Source: Betaproteobacteria bacterium (GTDB taxonomy: Bacteria; Pseudomonadota; Gammaproteobacteria; Burkholderiales; SG8-39). Taken from it: a DNA stretch of 64,000 bases. A program made the translations under genes and the position numbers. The notes beneath the pieces were generated by a model. It saw only the letters and a list, made by a program, of their open reading frames with translations, did no database searches and was not told where the DNA came from. Below, one piece after another: positions 44,401 to 53,247 of the stretch. Numbering within the stretch: position 1 is the first letter of the stretch; the number at the start of each line of letters is the position of its first letter. The DNA lies in contig JAJDOG010000057.1 of NCBI GenBank assembly GCA_022340285.1, positions 1 to 64,000 on the forward strand. Direction: 5' to 3'.

Positions 44401-45240
44401 TTACAGCGGCCGGTCGCCGGCGAGCGTGATCCGGTGCATGACGCGGCGAAAGCCGTGGTAGTCGTTGACCGGATTGTGCTGGGTGCAGCGGTTGTCCCAT
44501 AGTGCGATGGAGCCGGGCTGCCAGGCGAAGCGGCACGTGTGCTCCGGGCGCACCTGGTGCGCGAAAAGATAGTCGAGCAACGGCGTGCTTTCTTCCTCGG
44601 TCATGCCGGTGAAGCGCACCGTGTGTGCGACGTTGACGTACAGCGCCTTGCGACCCGTCTCCGGGTGGGTGCGCACGACCGGGTGCTCCGCGACGTATTC
44701 CTTCTTGCCCTCCGCACGCCCGTCCGACTGGATGCGGTCCTCGCGCGTGCGCGACACGTCCGCCTTGGCCGAGGAATTTACCGCTCGCAGCCCGTCGATC
44801 AGTGCACGCATGCCCTCCGACAGCGTCTCGTAGGCGAGGTACATGTTCGCGAACAGCGTGTCGCCGCCGAACGGCGGCACCTCCCGCGCAAGCAGCATCG
44901 AGGCCATCGGCGGCTCGGTCAGATAGGCGGTGTCCGAATGCCAGATCCCGCCGAAGTTGACCGTCTCGTGCTCGAGCTTCTTCACCTCGATGATTTCGGG
45001 AAACCCGTCGATGCCCTTCACGAACGGGTACTCGATCGGCTTGCCGAGACGCCGCGCGAAAGCCATGTACTGCTCCGGCGTCAGCGCCTGGTCGCGAAAG
45101 AAAAGCACCAGGTGCTCGAGCCACGCGCGCCGCAGCGCTATAACCACCTCCTCCTCGAGCGGGCGCGAGAGGTCGACGCCCAGCACCTCCGCGCCGAGCG
45201 CGCCCGCGACGCGCCGAACCTCGATCGTTACCCGCTGCAT
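44401..45240 (-). CDS. TauD/TfdA-family Fe(II)/2-oxoglutarate dioxygenase
   Basis: 279 aa. The iron-binding facial triad is visible as WHSD (HxD) and a distal His in CTQHNPVNDYHGFRRVMHR, with the 2-oxoglutarate-binding Arg in the same segment. The N-terminal IEVRRVAGALGAEVLGVDLSRPL is typical of TauD. These enzymes hydroxylate taurine, 2,4-D or related acids. No sulfonate transporter is adjacent, so the substrate is undetermined. The divergent upstream region is shared with the TIR-like gene. Confidence 0.9.
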   Translation of the reverse strand: MQRVTIEVRRVAGALGAEVLGVDLSRPLEEEVVIALRRAWLEHLVLFFRDQALTPEQYMAFARRLGKPIEYPFVKGIDGFPEIIEVKKLEHETVNFGGIWHSDTAYLTEPPMASMLLAREVPPFGGDTLFANMYLAYETLSEGMRALIDGLRAVNSSAKADVSRTREDRIQSDGRAEGKKEYVAEHPVVRTHPETGRKALYVNVAHTVRFTGMTEEESTPLLDYLFAHQVRPEHTCRFAWQPGSIALWDNRCTQHNPVNDYHGFRRVMHRITLAGDRPL

Positions 45241-45413
45241 GCCAAAAATCTACTCTGTTCGGGTACTTGCGCCAAGACCACGCTATAACCCGGTGGTATA
45301 TAGTCGAAAGAACCCGCCGAAAGCGCTGGAGCAGGCGTTTTCGGACGACTTGCGCGGCAGCGCCCGGGGCCGAGCGCAGCCGGCAGCCAATAACTAATAG
45401 ACGCCCTTGCTGC

Positions 45414-45959
45414 ATGACAGATCGCGCCTCGACCTACGTCGCGTCTTACGCGAATCCGGAGAAAGAGCCGGACGTGACCGACACCCATTATCTCGAGCTG
45501 CTGAAGGCATGGGGCGTGCGCGACGACGGCAATTTCATCGTTACCGACATCCGCGAGAAATCCGAAGCGCGCGCCAGCGTTCGGTTGCGGGAGTTCACCG
45601 AGCGTCACTTGCGCATGCGGCTCGACAACGCCAAGAACGTGGTGCTCGTCATCAGCGAGACGACCCGCGAGGACAACGAGTGGATTCCGCTCGAGATCCG
45701 CTATGCCGTCGACGATTGCGAGATCCCGATTATCGCGGCCTACCCCGGGCACGAAGTGATTCTCGACCCGACCGAGCTCGCGCCGCTCTGGCCGGCAGCT
45801 CTCGCCAAGCGCATTCGCGAAGGCACCGCACGCGTGATCCACATTCCGTTCCGGCTGGAAGCCCTGAAGGATGCGGTGGCCCAGTTCGGCCCCGCGAAGC
45901 GGCCGCAGAGCGGCTTGAGCTTCTACGATATCGAGACCTATCGCGGTTGGGGGTATTGA
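45414..45959 (+). CDS. ThsB/MTH538-like TIR domain protein (orphan)
   Basis: 181 aa from the ATG at 45414; no strong ribosome-binding site is seen. The sequence looks like a TIR-like flavodoxin fold: an opening TYVASYANPEKEP strand, VRLREFTERHLRMRLDNAKNVVLVISETTRED and NEWIPLEIRYAVDDCEIPIIAAYPG. W-x-x-x-E-I after the ISETT strand is the conserved core of ThsB/DUF1863 TIRs, which act in Thoeris defence as signal producers. No ThsA (SIR2/SLOG) or other defence gene lies nearby, so an anti-phage role is unproven. A nucleotide-binding role outside defence is possible. Confidence 0.7.
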   Translation: MTDRASTYVASYANPEKEPDVTDTHYLELLKAWGVRDDGNFIVTDIREKSEARASVRLREFTERHLRMRLDNAKNVVLVISETTREDNEWIPLEIRYAVDDCEIPIIAAYPGHEVILDPTELAPLWPAALAKRIREGTARVIHIPFRLEALKDAVAQFGPAKRPQSGLSFYDIETYRGWGY

Positions 45960-46059
45960 CGGTTCAAATCGACCGGTAGGGGAATGCCACGGTGGTGGCG
46001 GGTGTTTGCTCCTGGCACGCGGGATTTTCCCGCGCGGCCGACCCCCGAAGGAGACCGCC

Positions 46060-46650
46060 ATGACTCTCCGAATTGCGTTCCTGGCCGCTGCGCTGGCGCT
46101 GGCAAGTGCCGCGGCCGACGCCCAGACCAACATGCGGGTGCGGGGCACCATCACCGCCATCGAAGGAAACACGATGATGGTCAAGTCCCGCGATGGTAAG
46201 GACTTGACTCTCACGTTGCCGGACAACGTGGGCGTCGCAACGGCGAAAGCGATCAAGTTCGAGGACATCAAGCAGGGCGACTACGTGGGCACGACGGCGA
46301 CCAAGCGCGCCGACGGCATGCTCGAGGCGCTCGAGGTGCACTATCTCCCGCCGCAGGTGCCCTCCGGCCACATCCCCTGGGACCTCGCGCCCAACACGAC
46401 GATGACCAACGCCAACGTCGAAGCGATGGTGCAGGGCACGGGGAAGCGGGAGCTCACCCTGAAGTACAAGGACGGCATGCAGAAGATCCTGGTGCCCCAG
46501 GGCGTGCCGATCGTGCGCGCCGTGCCGGGCAATCGCTCGGACCTCAAGCCCGGGGAGTACGTCTTTCTCATCGCGCAGGTGAAGCCCGACGGCAAGATGG
46601 TCGCGCCGCGCATCCAGGTGAGCAAGGACGGGGTGAAGCCGCCGCAGTAG
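46060..46650 (+). CDS. periplasmic protein, DUF5666-like beta-domain
   Basis: 196 aa from the ATG at 46060 with AAGGAG upstream. A signal peptide (MTLRIAFLAAALALASAAADAQ) precedes two OB-like beta domains (MRVRGTITAIEGNTMMVKSRDGKDLTLTL and later KRELTLKYKDGMQKILVPQG). The G-I-A-IEG--M-VKSRDG pattern occurs in DUF5666-type periplasmic proteins. Function is unknown. It stands alone after the TIR-like gene. Confidence 0.75.
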   Translation: MTLRIAFLAAALALASAAADAQTNMRVRGTITAIEGNTMMVKSRDGKDLTLTLPDNVGVATAKAIKFEDIKQGDYVGTTATKRADGMLEALEVHYLPPQVPSGHIPWDLAPNTTMTNANVEAMVQGTGKRELTLKYKDGMQKILVPQGVPIVRAVPGNRSDLKPGEYVFLIAQVKPDGKMVAPRIQVSKDGVKPPQ

Positions 46651-46802
46651 ACGCATCGCCGTTGCGACGCACAATGGGAGGCTTTGGGAGCACCTAGGGA
46701 GGGTGCGGGAGACGCTCGCCTGTCGCCCCCCGCAGATATTTGCTATAAAAAAACGAACCTCATCCCGTGGCGGACGGGGTTGGGCGCTACACGGAGGGGA
46801 CC

Positions 46803-47069
46803 TTGCACTCCTTCTGGACCGGATTGGTCGTCGTGGCGTGTTTCGTGGCGCTCAATGCGGCGAGCGCGGGCATGGCATGGTTGATGTTCACGCTCATGGA
46901 GGCGATCACTCCGGGATTCATGCGGCAGCCTCTGCTCGTCTATTTCATCGCGCTCCTGTGGCTGGCCGCGACGATCGCTCTTGTGTTGTTGGTCGTCAAC
47001 AAGATCGGGCGAATGGGTCAGGGTCGCCACTTTCCGTCGCATGGGTCGCAACGGCCGCGCCCGAATTGA
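46803..47069 (+). CDS. small two-helix inner-membrane protein
   Basis: 88 aa from a TTG at 46803 with GGAGGGG just upstream; the track start (GTG at 46767) has no ribosome-binding site. Two hydrophobic helices (WTGLVVVACFVALNAASAGMAWLMF and LLVYFIALLWLAATIALVLLVV) are followed by a basic tail. No motif is recognised. Confidence 0.6.
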   Translation: MHSFWTGLVVVACFVALNAASAGMAWLMFTLMEAITPGFMRQPLLVYFIALLWLAATIALVLLVVNKIGRMGQGRHFPSHGSQRPRPN

Positions 47070-47132
47070 CAATCTTCCACCTCGACCTCCCTCCCATCGT
47101 GGCGAGGAGGTTTGCCAAGTAAGCGGCCCTGG

Positions 47133-48743
47133 TCAAGCGACGGTCGCCGGCATCCACTCGAACGCCGCCCGCACGAAATCTTCACCTCGTTGCAGCACGC
47201 GCAAGAGCCTGAGGTCGCGCGTGCCCTCGGCCGTCATGGCCTCGTAGATTCGTCCTTCTTTCCAGCTTTCCGGCGGCAGCAGCAAGTGCGGCGGATCTGT
47301 CGGCTGTGATGCATCCGGCATCAGGATTGCGTTCACGCTGACGAAGGCGAAGGTGCCCGCTGACGCTTTCCAGTCAGCGCCACCTGGGCTGCCCTTGGCT
47401 TGTGGGCGCAGCGTCACCGCAACCGGCTTGCGGCTGATGGCCTGGATGTCGACGTGGGTGGCCTTGTCGATCTCGGAGTGCGTTCTGCGAATGAGGCCCA
47501 GCCACCATTCGTCGCGCCCGGCAACGCAGAAGGTGACCAGCATGCCGCTGCGCGCCCAGTTCGCGTCCGGCTGCGGCATCTCCGCGCCGACTTCGCTGCC
47601 GCCCTGGTCGCGGATAGTCCAGGTCTCGGGCACGGCGGGCGCGATGTCATCGTCGCTCGCGAGTTCGAGGCCGCGCGACTTGCTCTGGGCGGTATCGCCC
47701 CCCGTGGAGAGATGCTTGCACACGCTGGCGAATCCGTGCACGACCCGCAGCTCGCCTTTCGCGGGCGAGTGGGCCGGCGCGGGGCGCGGCGGGTTCGGTC
47801 CCCAGGTTCGCAGTAGGTGCTCGACGGCGGCGATCTGCGCGTGCGGCGGGATGTCGCTGCCGAACATGGCGGTGTTCCTGTCGTTCTCCGTGACGAGCTG
47901 CTTGTGGAGTCGCGCCAGCGCGTCGAGCGCCACGCCGGGCCCGAAGTAGCGCGCGTCGGCGGAGGGAGATTCGGGCGTCGCGCGCTGCGGCGGGTGGTGG
48001 CCGTCCGGATCGAAGCAGAAGGGATTGTCGGCGGCGCCGCGCGGCCGCAGCGCGAATTCCTCGCCGAGCTGTTCGGCAACCCGGTCGACCACCTCGATCT
48101 GCTCCGAGGCGAGCGACTCCGGCGCGGCGACGTGCATCATGAGCAGCCGCAGGAGATCCTGCGTTGCGGTGGTCGAGATCCGCTGGCTGCGGTGCGGCGG
48201 CACCGCGATGCTCGCGCAGCCAGCGGCCTCCGCGCCACCATGCATCGCGTACGCACGTCGCCACAGGTCAGCGGGTACGTCCGCGTAATGGAGTAAGCAA
48301 AGCTTCGCGAGCATGCGGCACGCGCGCAACCCGCGCACGGTGCCCACGGCCGCGGCACCCGTGGCGGTCTGCTCCGACTTGGCGATAGCCTGGAGGCGTT
48401 CGGTCGATGCGCACACGACTTCGGTGAGGCGCGTCGCGTAGGCGAACATGGCTTTCCACTTCGTCTCGCGCAGCACCTGGTTGTCGTTTGTGTCCGCGAG
48501 ATACTGCCGGAGCAGCTTCGCGACGTGCGCTGCGCCCGCTTCCTGGATCAAGCCGAGGATTTCGCTGACGGCCTGGTCGTCGATCTCGGCGCCGTCGCCG
48601 GGTGATGCGAGCCAGCCGCGCAGCTCGCCGAGGGCCGTGACCGGATCGCTCTCGCGGAGATCCGCAAGCATCGCCGACGCGGACGCGGGACTCCGCATCG
48701 GATCTTCGGGGCCGACCCCCGGACTCTTGATCCACTCCAGCAC
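47133..48743 (-). CDS. hypothetical cytoplasmic protein, unrecognised family
   Basis: 536 aa from a GTG at 48743, chosen because AGGAGGG lies 5 nt upstream; the track start would add 48 non-conserved-looking residues. The N-terminal ~300 residues are helical with no membrane segment (ELRGWLASPGDGAEI, HVAKLLRQYLADTNDNQVLRETKWKAMFAY). The C-terminal ~150 have a beta-rich stretch (MLVTFCVAGRDEWWLGLIRRTHSEIDKATHVDIQAISRKPVAVTL) that could be a PilZ-like barrel, though no RxxxR...DxSxxG signature is clear. I do not recognise the family. Confidence 0.75.
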   Translation of the reverse strand: MLEWIKSPGVGPEDPMRSPASASAMLADLRESDPVTALGELRGWLASPGDGAEIDDQAVSEILGLIQEAGAAHVAKLLRQYLADTNDNQVLRETKWKAMFAYATRLTEVVCASTERLQAIAKSEQTATGAAAVGTVRGLRACRMLAKLCLLHYADVPADLWRRAYAMHGGAEAAGCASIAVPPHRSQRISTTATQDLLRLLMMHVAAPESLASEQIEVVDRVAEQLGEEFALRPRGAADNPFCFDPDGHHPPQRATPESPSADARYFGPGVALDALARLHKQLVTENDRNTAMFGSDIPPHAQIAAVEHLLRTWGPNPPRPAPAHSPAKGELRVVHGFASVCKHLSTGGDTAQSKSRGLELASDDDIAPAVPETWTIRDQGGSEVGAEMPQPDANWARSGMLVTFCVAGRDEWWLGLIRRTHSEIDKATHVDIQAISRKPVAVTLRPQAKGSPGGADWKASAGTFAFVSVNAILMPDASQPTDPPHLLLPPESWKEGRIYEAMTAEGTRDLRLLRVLQRGEDFVRAAFEWMPATVA

Positions 48744-48909
48744 TGGCGCCCTCCTCTGATCGCTCCCCCGGGAGGAGGTCGGGGCGCGCAATCGGGACGC
48801 TGACCCATCCATTCTAGGCAGGCGGGCGGGGGCGGGCGGCGGGTCGGGCGTCTCACTGAGAACGAATGCCGTCGCCCGGTGCGGCATTCGTCACGTTTGG
48901 CGAGCGATA

Positions 48910-49779
48910 TTAAGGGGAAACGCTGTTATACCAGTCGAGGATCTGAGCGCCGTTCCAGAAAACCACGCCAGGCCGCCCGGCCATCTCGGCGAGCGCACGC
49001 TCGACGTGCCGGATGCGGTGCGGCACGCCCGAGAGATAGGGATGGCACGCGACCGCCATGAATTTCGCCCGCTCCGTGCTCTCCTCGTACAGGCACTCGA
49101 AGTGGTCCATCACGCGTGCGTGGAAGGCGTCCGACGTGTGGTTCTGCAGCGCCATCATCACGATGTCGTGCAGCTCGAAGTTGTAGGGCAGCGCGACGAC
49201 GGGCTTCGTCTTTGTCTTCAGGCGCACGGGCTCGTCGTCGAGCACCCAGTCGCCGATGTACTCGATGCCGGCCTCCGCGAGGTAGTCGATGGTGTCGAAA
49301 GTCTGAGTGAGTCCGGGGCCGAACCAGCCGCGCGGGCGCTGCCCCGAGAACTTGGTGATGATCTCGACCGCGCGCTGGATCGTCTCGCGCTGATTCTCGA
49401 GCTTGTGCATCGGGATCTGCTCGTAGCTGTGGGCGTTCAGCTCCCAGCCGCTCTTCATGCACGCCTCGACGAGCTGTGGATAGGCTTCGCAGGTCTTCGC
49501 GTTGAGCGTCACCGTCGGCTTCATGCCGAGGCGCTCGTACATGCGCCGCAGGCGCCAGAAGCCGACGCGGTTGCCGTACTCGTGCCAGGTCCAGTTGGGC
49601 AGATCCGGAATCATGGGCTGGCCTTGGGGCGGCGTGATCACCATGCGCGCCATCGGGCGCGAGAGATCCCATTCCTCGAGAGCGAGCAGGGGCCAGACCA
49701 CGAGCCGCGCGCCGTCGGGCAGCTTGAGCGGCGGGCGGCCTTCCATTGCCGAGTAGGGCAGTCTTTCGTGCGGTTGCAT
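48910..49779 (-). CDS. polysaccharide-deacetylase-fold enzyme, PuuE-like
   Basis: 289 aa from MQPHERLPYSAMEGRP at 49779, with GGAGGAGAG upstream. NodB-fold features include TLNAKTCEAYPQLVEACMKSGWELNAHSYEQIPMHKL with the metal-binding His pattern, RGWFGPGLTQTFDTIDYLAEAGIEYIGDW and VACHPYLSGVPHRI near the end. The overall layout matches cofactor-independent allantoinase PuuE and related amidohydrolases rather than chitin deacetylases. It is divergent from the bicupin gene, with 123 bp between starts. Confidence 0.83.
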   Translation of the reverse strand: MQPHERLPYSAMEGRPPLKLPDGARLVVWPLLALEEWDLSRPMARMVITPPQGQPMIPDLPNWTWHEYGNRVGFWRLRRMYERLGMKPTVTLNAKTCEAYPQLVEACMKSGWELNAHSYEQIPMHKLENQRETIQRAVEIITKFSGQRPRGWFGPGLTQTFDTIDYLAEAGIEYIGDWVLDDEPVRLKTKTKPVVALPYNFELHDIVMMALQNHTSDAFHARVMDHFECLYEESTERAKFMAVACHPYLSGVPHRIRHVERALAEMAGRPGVVFWNGAQILDWYNSVSP

Positions 49780-49902
49780 CGTTCTCTCCTCCAGGAAGGG
49801 TGCTCCCGAAATGGTACTCGATGCGTCTTGCATCGTGATCCGATAACCGGCAAATTTCGGTTACCGACAGATTGTCGGTTCGCCGCCGGTCGAGGAGGAG
49901 CC

Positions 49903-50763
49903 ATGGCCACCGATTTCCCGTTCGTGCACGTGGACGACGTCCCGCCGCGCAACATGGATCCGAAGCAGGGCTGGAGCATCTCGGATTTCCGCATCATCAT
50001 GGACGGACGCATCGGCTGCTCGTCGACGATTTTCCGCGGACTCTTCATGCCGGGCGCGATCCACAAGAAGCACCGCCACGACAACTGCGACGAGATGTAC
50101 TACGTGCTGCGCGGGCACGGGCTCGCCGGCGCGGGAGACGACCGCGTCGAGCTCTTCGCGGGTCACTACCACTACATCCCGCGCGGCACGGAGCACTGGC
50201 TCATCAACCTGAGCAAGACCGATCCCATCGAGGTGTACGGCATCTACGACCGCGCGCCGAGCGTGGAGGCGACCGGCTACGTCTACACCGGCGACATCAC
50301 CGACGCAGACCTCAAGGCGCCGCGCACCGCGATTCGCGACTGCAAGCACCCGGTGATCCACGACGATCTCGTGCCGATCTACAAGACCTCGCGCGGCGAG
50401 GGCTGGACGCAGGATTACTTCAACCAGCCGATCAGCCGCGTGCACGGCGCGACCACGACCTGGATGCAGGGCTACTTTGGCGCCGGCACGGTTCATCAGA
50501 AGCACGTGCACGAGAACTGCGAGGAGGTCTGCTACATCCTCAAGGGTCACGGGCTCGCGGGGGTGGGCAAACACCGCGTCGAGTTGCACGCGGGGCACTT
50601 CCATTACATCCGTCCTGGCGAGGAGCACTGGCTCGTCAATCTGAGCAAGACCGAGGTGCTCATCGCACCCGGCTGGTACATCGGCGCGGGCGATCTCGAC
50701 GAGACCGGCTATCGGCACCTCGGACCGGTCGCCCCGGAGGATCTCAAGGAGCGAACCGCGTAG
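49903..50763 (+). CDS. bicupin protein
   Basis: 286 aa from the ATG at 49903 with GAGGAGGAG upstream. Two homologous cupin domains are seen: HKKHRHDNCDEMYYVLRGHGLAG with HYHYIPRGTEHWLINLSKT, and HQKHVHENCEEVCYILKGHGLAG with HFHYIRPGEEHWLVNLSKT. Each supplies the His/Glu metal site, and the halves are strikingly alike. Ureidoglycine aminohydrolase is also a bicupin and would fit a PuuE-like neighbour, but the evidence is circumstantial. A TRAP transporter follows 292 bp downstream. Confidence 0.85.
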   Translation: MATDFPFVHVDDVPPRNMDPKQGWSISDFRIIMDGRIGCSSTIFRGLFMPGAIHKKHRHDNCDEMYYVLRGHGLAGAGDDRVELFAGHYHYIPRGTEHWLINLSKTDPIEVYGIYDRAPSVEATGYVYTGDITDADLKAPRTAIRDCKHPVIHDDLVPIYKTSRGEGWTQDYFNQPISRVHGATTTWMQGYFGAGTVHQKHVHENCEEVCYILKGHGLAGVGKHRVELHAGHFHYIRPGEEHWLVNLSKTEVLIAPGWYIGAGDLDETGYRHLGPVAPEDLKERTA

Positions 50764-51055
50764 CTTCTCCGCGACGCGCGGCGCGATTCGCGTCATGCAC
50801 CGATTCGGTGCCTTGTCGTGTCCGATCTCGAAGCCCCGTGGTCCTCTGGCACATTGCCCTATACTTGCGGTTCGGCCGCGGCCACGCCGGGCGGATAGGG
50901 GGGCCATTCGGAGGGCCACTCCGCTCGGGGTCTGGACCGGGGAAGCCATCGAAGCTTGAGCCACGGGAGCGGGGAGGCTTTACCATTTGCGATCGCGCCA
51001 TATCGCATGGCTCTGCCGACTTCCAATATTTTCACTGGACCTGAGGAGGAAAAAC

Positions 51056-52144
51056 ATGAAACGTCGTAAGTTCCTGACAGGCGCCGCCGCTGGCACCGCA
51101 GTCGCAGCGAGCACGCTCGCCGCTCCGGCCATCGCGCAATCGCGCAAGGAGATGGTGATCGTGTCGACTTGGCCGCGGGACTTTCCGGGCCTCGGCACGA
51201 GCGCGCAGCGACTCGCCAAGCGCATCACCGACGTCAGCGAGGGGCGCCTCAACGTCCGTTATTTCGCGGCCGGCGAGCGGGTTGGTGCGTTCGACTCGTT
51301 CGACGCAGTCGCTTCCGGTAACGCGCAGGCCTACATCGGGGCCGACTACTACTGGAAGGGCAAGCATCCGGCCTGGGCCTTCTTCACCTCGGTGCCGTTC
51401 GGCCTGACCTATACCGAGATGGGCGCATGGATCTTTCACCTCGGAGGCCAGCAGCTTTGGGACGAACTGGCCGGCGGTTTCGGCCTGAAGTGCCTGCCCT
51501 GCGGCAACACCGGCGTGCAGATGGGTGGCTGGTTCCGCAAGGAGATCAACACCGTCGCCGACCTCAAGGGACTCAAGATGCGTATCCCCGGTCTCGGCGG
51601 CGACGTCATGGCGAAGGTGGGCGCATCGCCGGTTTCGCTGCCGGGCGGTCAGATCTACGAGAACCTGGTGTCCGGATCGCTCGACGCGACGGAGTGGGTC
51701 GGCCCCTGGAACGACTACTTCCTCAAGTTCTACGAGGCGGCCAAGTACTACTACTGGCCCGGCATGCACGAGCCGGGCGGCTTCATCTCCATGGGCATCA
51801 ACAAGGCCTGGTGGAGCAAGCTGTCGAAGACCGAGCAGCTCATTCTCACGTCCCTCACCACCGAGGAATGCGAGCTGATGATGTCGGAGGTCAACGCGAA
51901 CAACGGCGTATACCTGGAGCGGCTCATCAAGGAGCACGGCGTGCAGCTGCGCGAGTTCAGCGACGAGATCTACGACAGCTTCGGCAAGGCGGCGCAGGCG
52001 GTGTTCGACGAGACCCGCTCGCACAGCCCGCTCGCGAACAAGGTGTACGAGAGCTTCGTCGCCGCGCGCAAGACCGTCGGCGGATGGCTGAAGATCTCCG
52101 ACATCGCCTACTCGGTCAAACGGAACCGGGTCCTGGGCATCTGA
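51056..52144 (+). CDS. TRAP transporter substrate-binding protein (DctP family)
   Basis: 362 aa from the ATG at 51056 with GAGGAGGA upstream. It has a Tat-type signal peptide (MKRRKFLTGAAAGTAVAASTLAAPAIA). The mature protein has DctP features: INTVADLKGLKMRIPGLGGDVMAKVG with the conserved Arg that binds a substrate carboxylate, and SLDATEWVGPWNDYF. TxxxDLKGLKMRIPG and the aromatic EWVGPWND segment resemble the DctP7/TakP-like group that binds 2-oxo or hydroxy acids. It is the periplasmic receptor of the system. A terminator separates it from the permease genes. Confidence 0.92.
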   Translation: MKRRKFLTGAAAGTAVAASTLAAPAIAQSRKEMVIVSTWPRDFPGLGTSAQRLAKRITDVSEGRLNVRYFAAGERVGAFDSFDAVASGNAQAYIGADYYWKGKHPAWAFFTSVPFGLTYTEMGAWIFHLGGQQLWDELAGGFGLKCLPCGNTGVQMGGWFRKEINTVADLKGLKMRIPGLGGDVMAKVGASPVSLPGGQIYENLVSGSLDATEWVGPWNDYFLKFYEAAKYYYWPGMHEPGGFISMGINKAWWSKLSKTEQLILTSLTTEECELMMSEVNANNGVYLERLIKEHGVQLREFSDEIYDSFGKAAQAVFDETRSHSPLANKVYESFVAARKTVGGWLKISDIAYSVKRNRVLGI

Positions 52145-52169
52145 GCCAGAGTCGAGTCGTGTAAAGCGA

Positions 52170-52199
52170 GGGACGGGCCCGAGGCCCGTCCCGTTTTTT
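52170..52199 (+). terminator. rho-independent terminator/attenuator after the TRAP receptor gene
   Basis: GGGACGGGCC-CGA-GGCCCGTCCC, a perfect 10 bp stem with a 3 nt loop, followed by G and six T. It lies between the receptor and the permease genes, so partial read-through would give more receptor than permease. Confidence 0.85.
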
Positions 52200-52218
52200 C
52201 GCGAGGGGTGGGGCCCGC

Positions 52219-53223
52219 ATGGAGTCCACTTTTTCCAGCGTCGCCGAACGGGGCTACGTCCCCACGCCGTTCACGCTGGTCGCGCGATACTTCGCGTGGA
52301 GCGTCGTCGCGATGCTGTTCGCCTTTCTCCTCAACGTTTACCTGAGCTTCTGGCGCAAGTGGCCGGGGGCGGACGCCGCCTTCGGCCCGGACGCGCCTGC
52401 GCTCGCGTGGCTGCAGGTTCTGATCTACGCGCTTGCCCTCGTCGCGCCCGCTGTGTACGTCTCGCTCACCCGGGGACGCAGCCTGCGCGAGGACGACGCG
52501 GTGATGACCCGGCTCGCGGCCTACATCGCGGCCGCGGCCTTCTGGTGCGTGCTCCTCGTCGGGGTGGCTGACTACGTCATCTCGTTCCTGCGCGTGGAAG
52601 GGATTCTCGAGAACCTGTTCGGCCACCAGCTGGCAACGGACCTGGGGCGCAACCAGTTCCGCGCGCCCTACGTGCACGGACCGCTCATCATCGCGTCGCT
52701 GGTGATCGCCGCTGTCGCCCGCCCGCCCGGGTTCACGTGGCTTGCGTTGCTCGTCGTCGTTGCCGAGCTGCAGATCGTGATCTCCCGCTTCATGTACTCC
52801 TACGAGCAGGCATTCATGGGCGACCTCGTGCGCATGTGGTACGCGGGCCTGTTCCTCTTCTCGAGCGCCTATACCCTCATCGAGGAGGGGCACGTGCGCG
52901 TCGACGTGCTCTATACGAACTTTTCCGCCCGAACCAAGGGCCTCGTGAATGCCATCGGTTCCGTCTGCCTCGGGCTGCCCTTGTGCTGGACCATCCTGCT
53001 CCTCGGCATGAGCAGCCCGGCCAGCATCATCACCAGCCCGCTGCTGGCGCTGGAGGTGACGCAGTCCGGATTCGGCCTGTACATCAAGTACCTGATGGCC
53101 GCGTTTCTCGCCGTCTTCGCGGTCACGATGTTGATCCAGTTTTCGAGCTATTTCCTCGAGAGCGTCGCCGACTATCGCGGCGATCCGGGGAAGCGCAAGC
53201 TCGCGCCTGTGGGCACGGCCTGA
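52219..53223 (+). CDS. TRAP transporter small permease (DctQ family), extended
   Basis: 334 aa, roughly twice the usual DctQ length. The C-terminal half is DctQ-like (YAGLFLFSSAYTLIEEGHVRVDVLY, ending in a final helix). The N-terminal half adds several membrane helices (LVARYFAWSVVAMLFAFLLNVYL, AWLQVLIYALALVAPAVYVSL, AAYIAAAAFWCVLLVGVADYVI), as in the long form paired with large DctM proteins. It supports the large permease in the inner membrane. Confidence 0.88.
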   Translation: MESTFSSVAERGYVPTPFTLVARYFAWSVVAMLFAFLLNVYLSFWRKWPGADAAFGPDAPALAWLQVLIYALALVAPAVYVSLTRGRSLREDDAVMTRLAAYIAAAAFWCVLLVGVADYVISFLRVEGILENLFGHQLATDLGRNQFRAPYVHGPLIIASLVIAAVARPPGFTWLALLVVVAELQIVISRFMYSYEQAFMGDLVRMWYAGLFLFSSAYTLIEEGHVRVDVLYTNFSARTKGLVNAIGSVCLGLPLCWTILLLGMSSPASIITSPLLALEVTQSGFGLYIKYLMAAFLAVFAVTMLIQFSSYFLESVADYRGDPGKRKLAPVGTA

Positions 53224-53247
53224 ACAACCCGGAAACGAGCCGCCCCG

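Noticed and set aside
50840-50870. TGGCAC...TTGC resembling a sigma-54 promoter before the TRAP genes
   Set aside because: The spacing between the two elements does not fit the -24/-12 consensus. A TATACT -10-like box is present but lacks a good -35.
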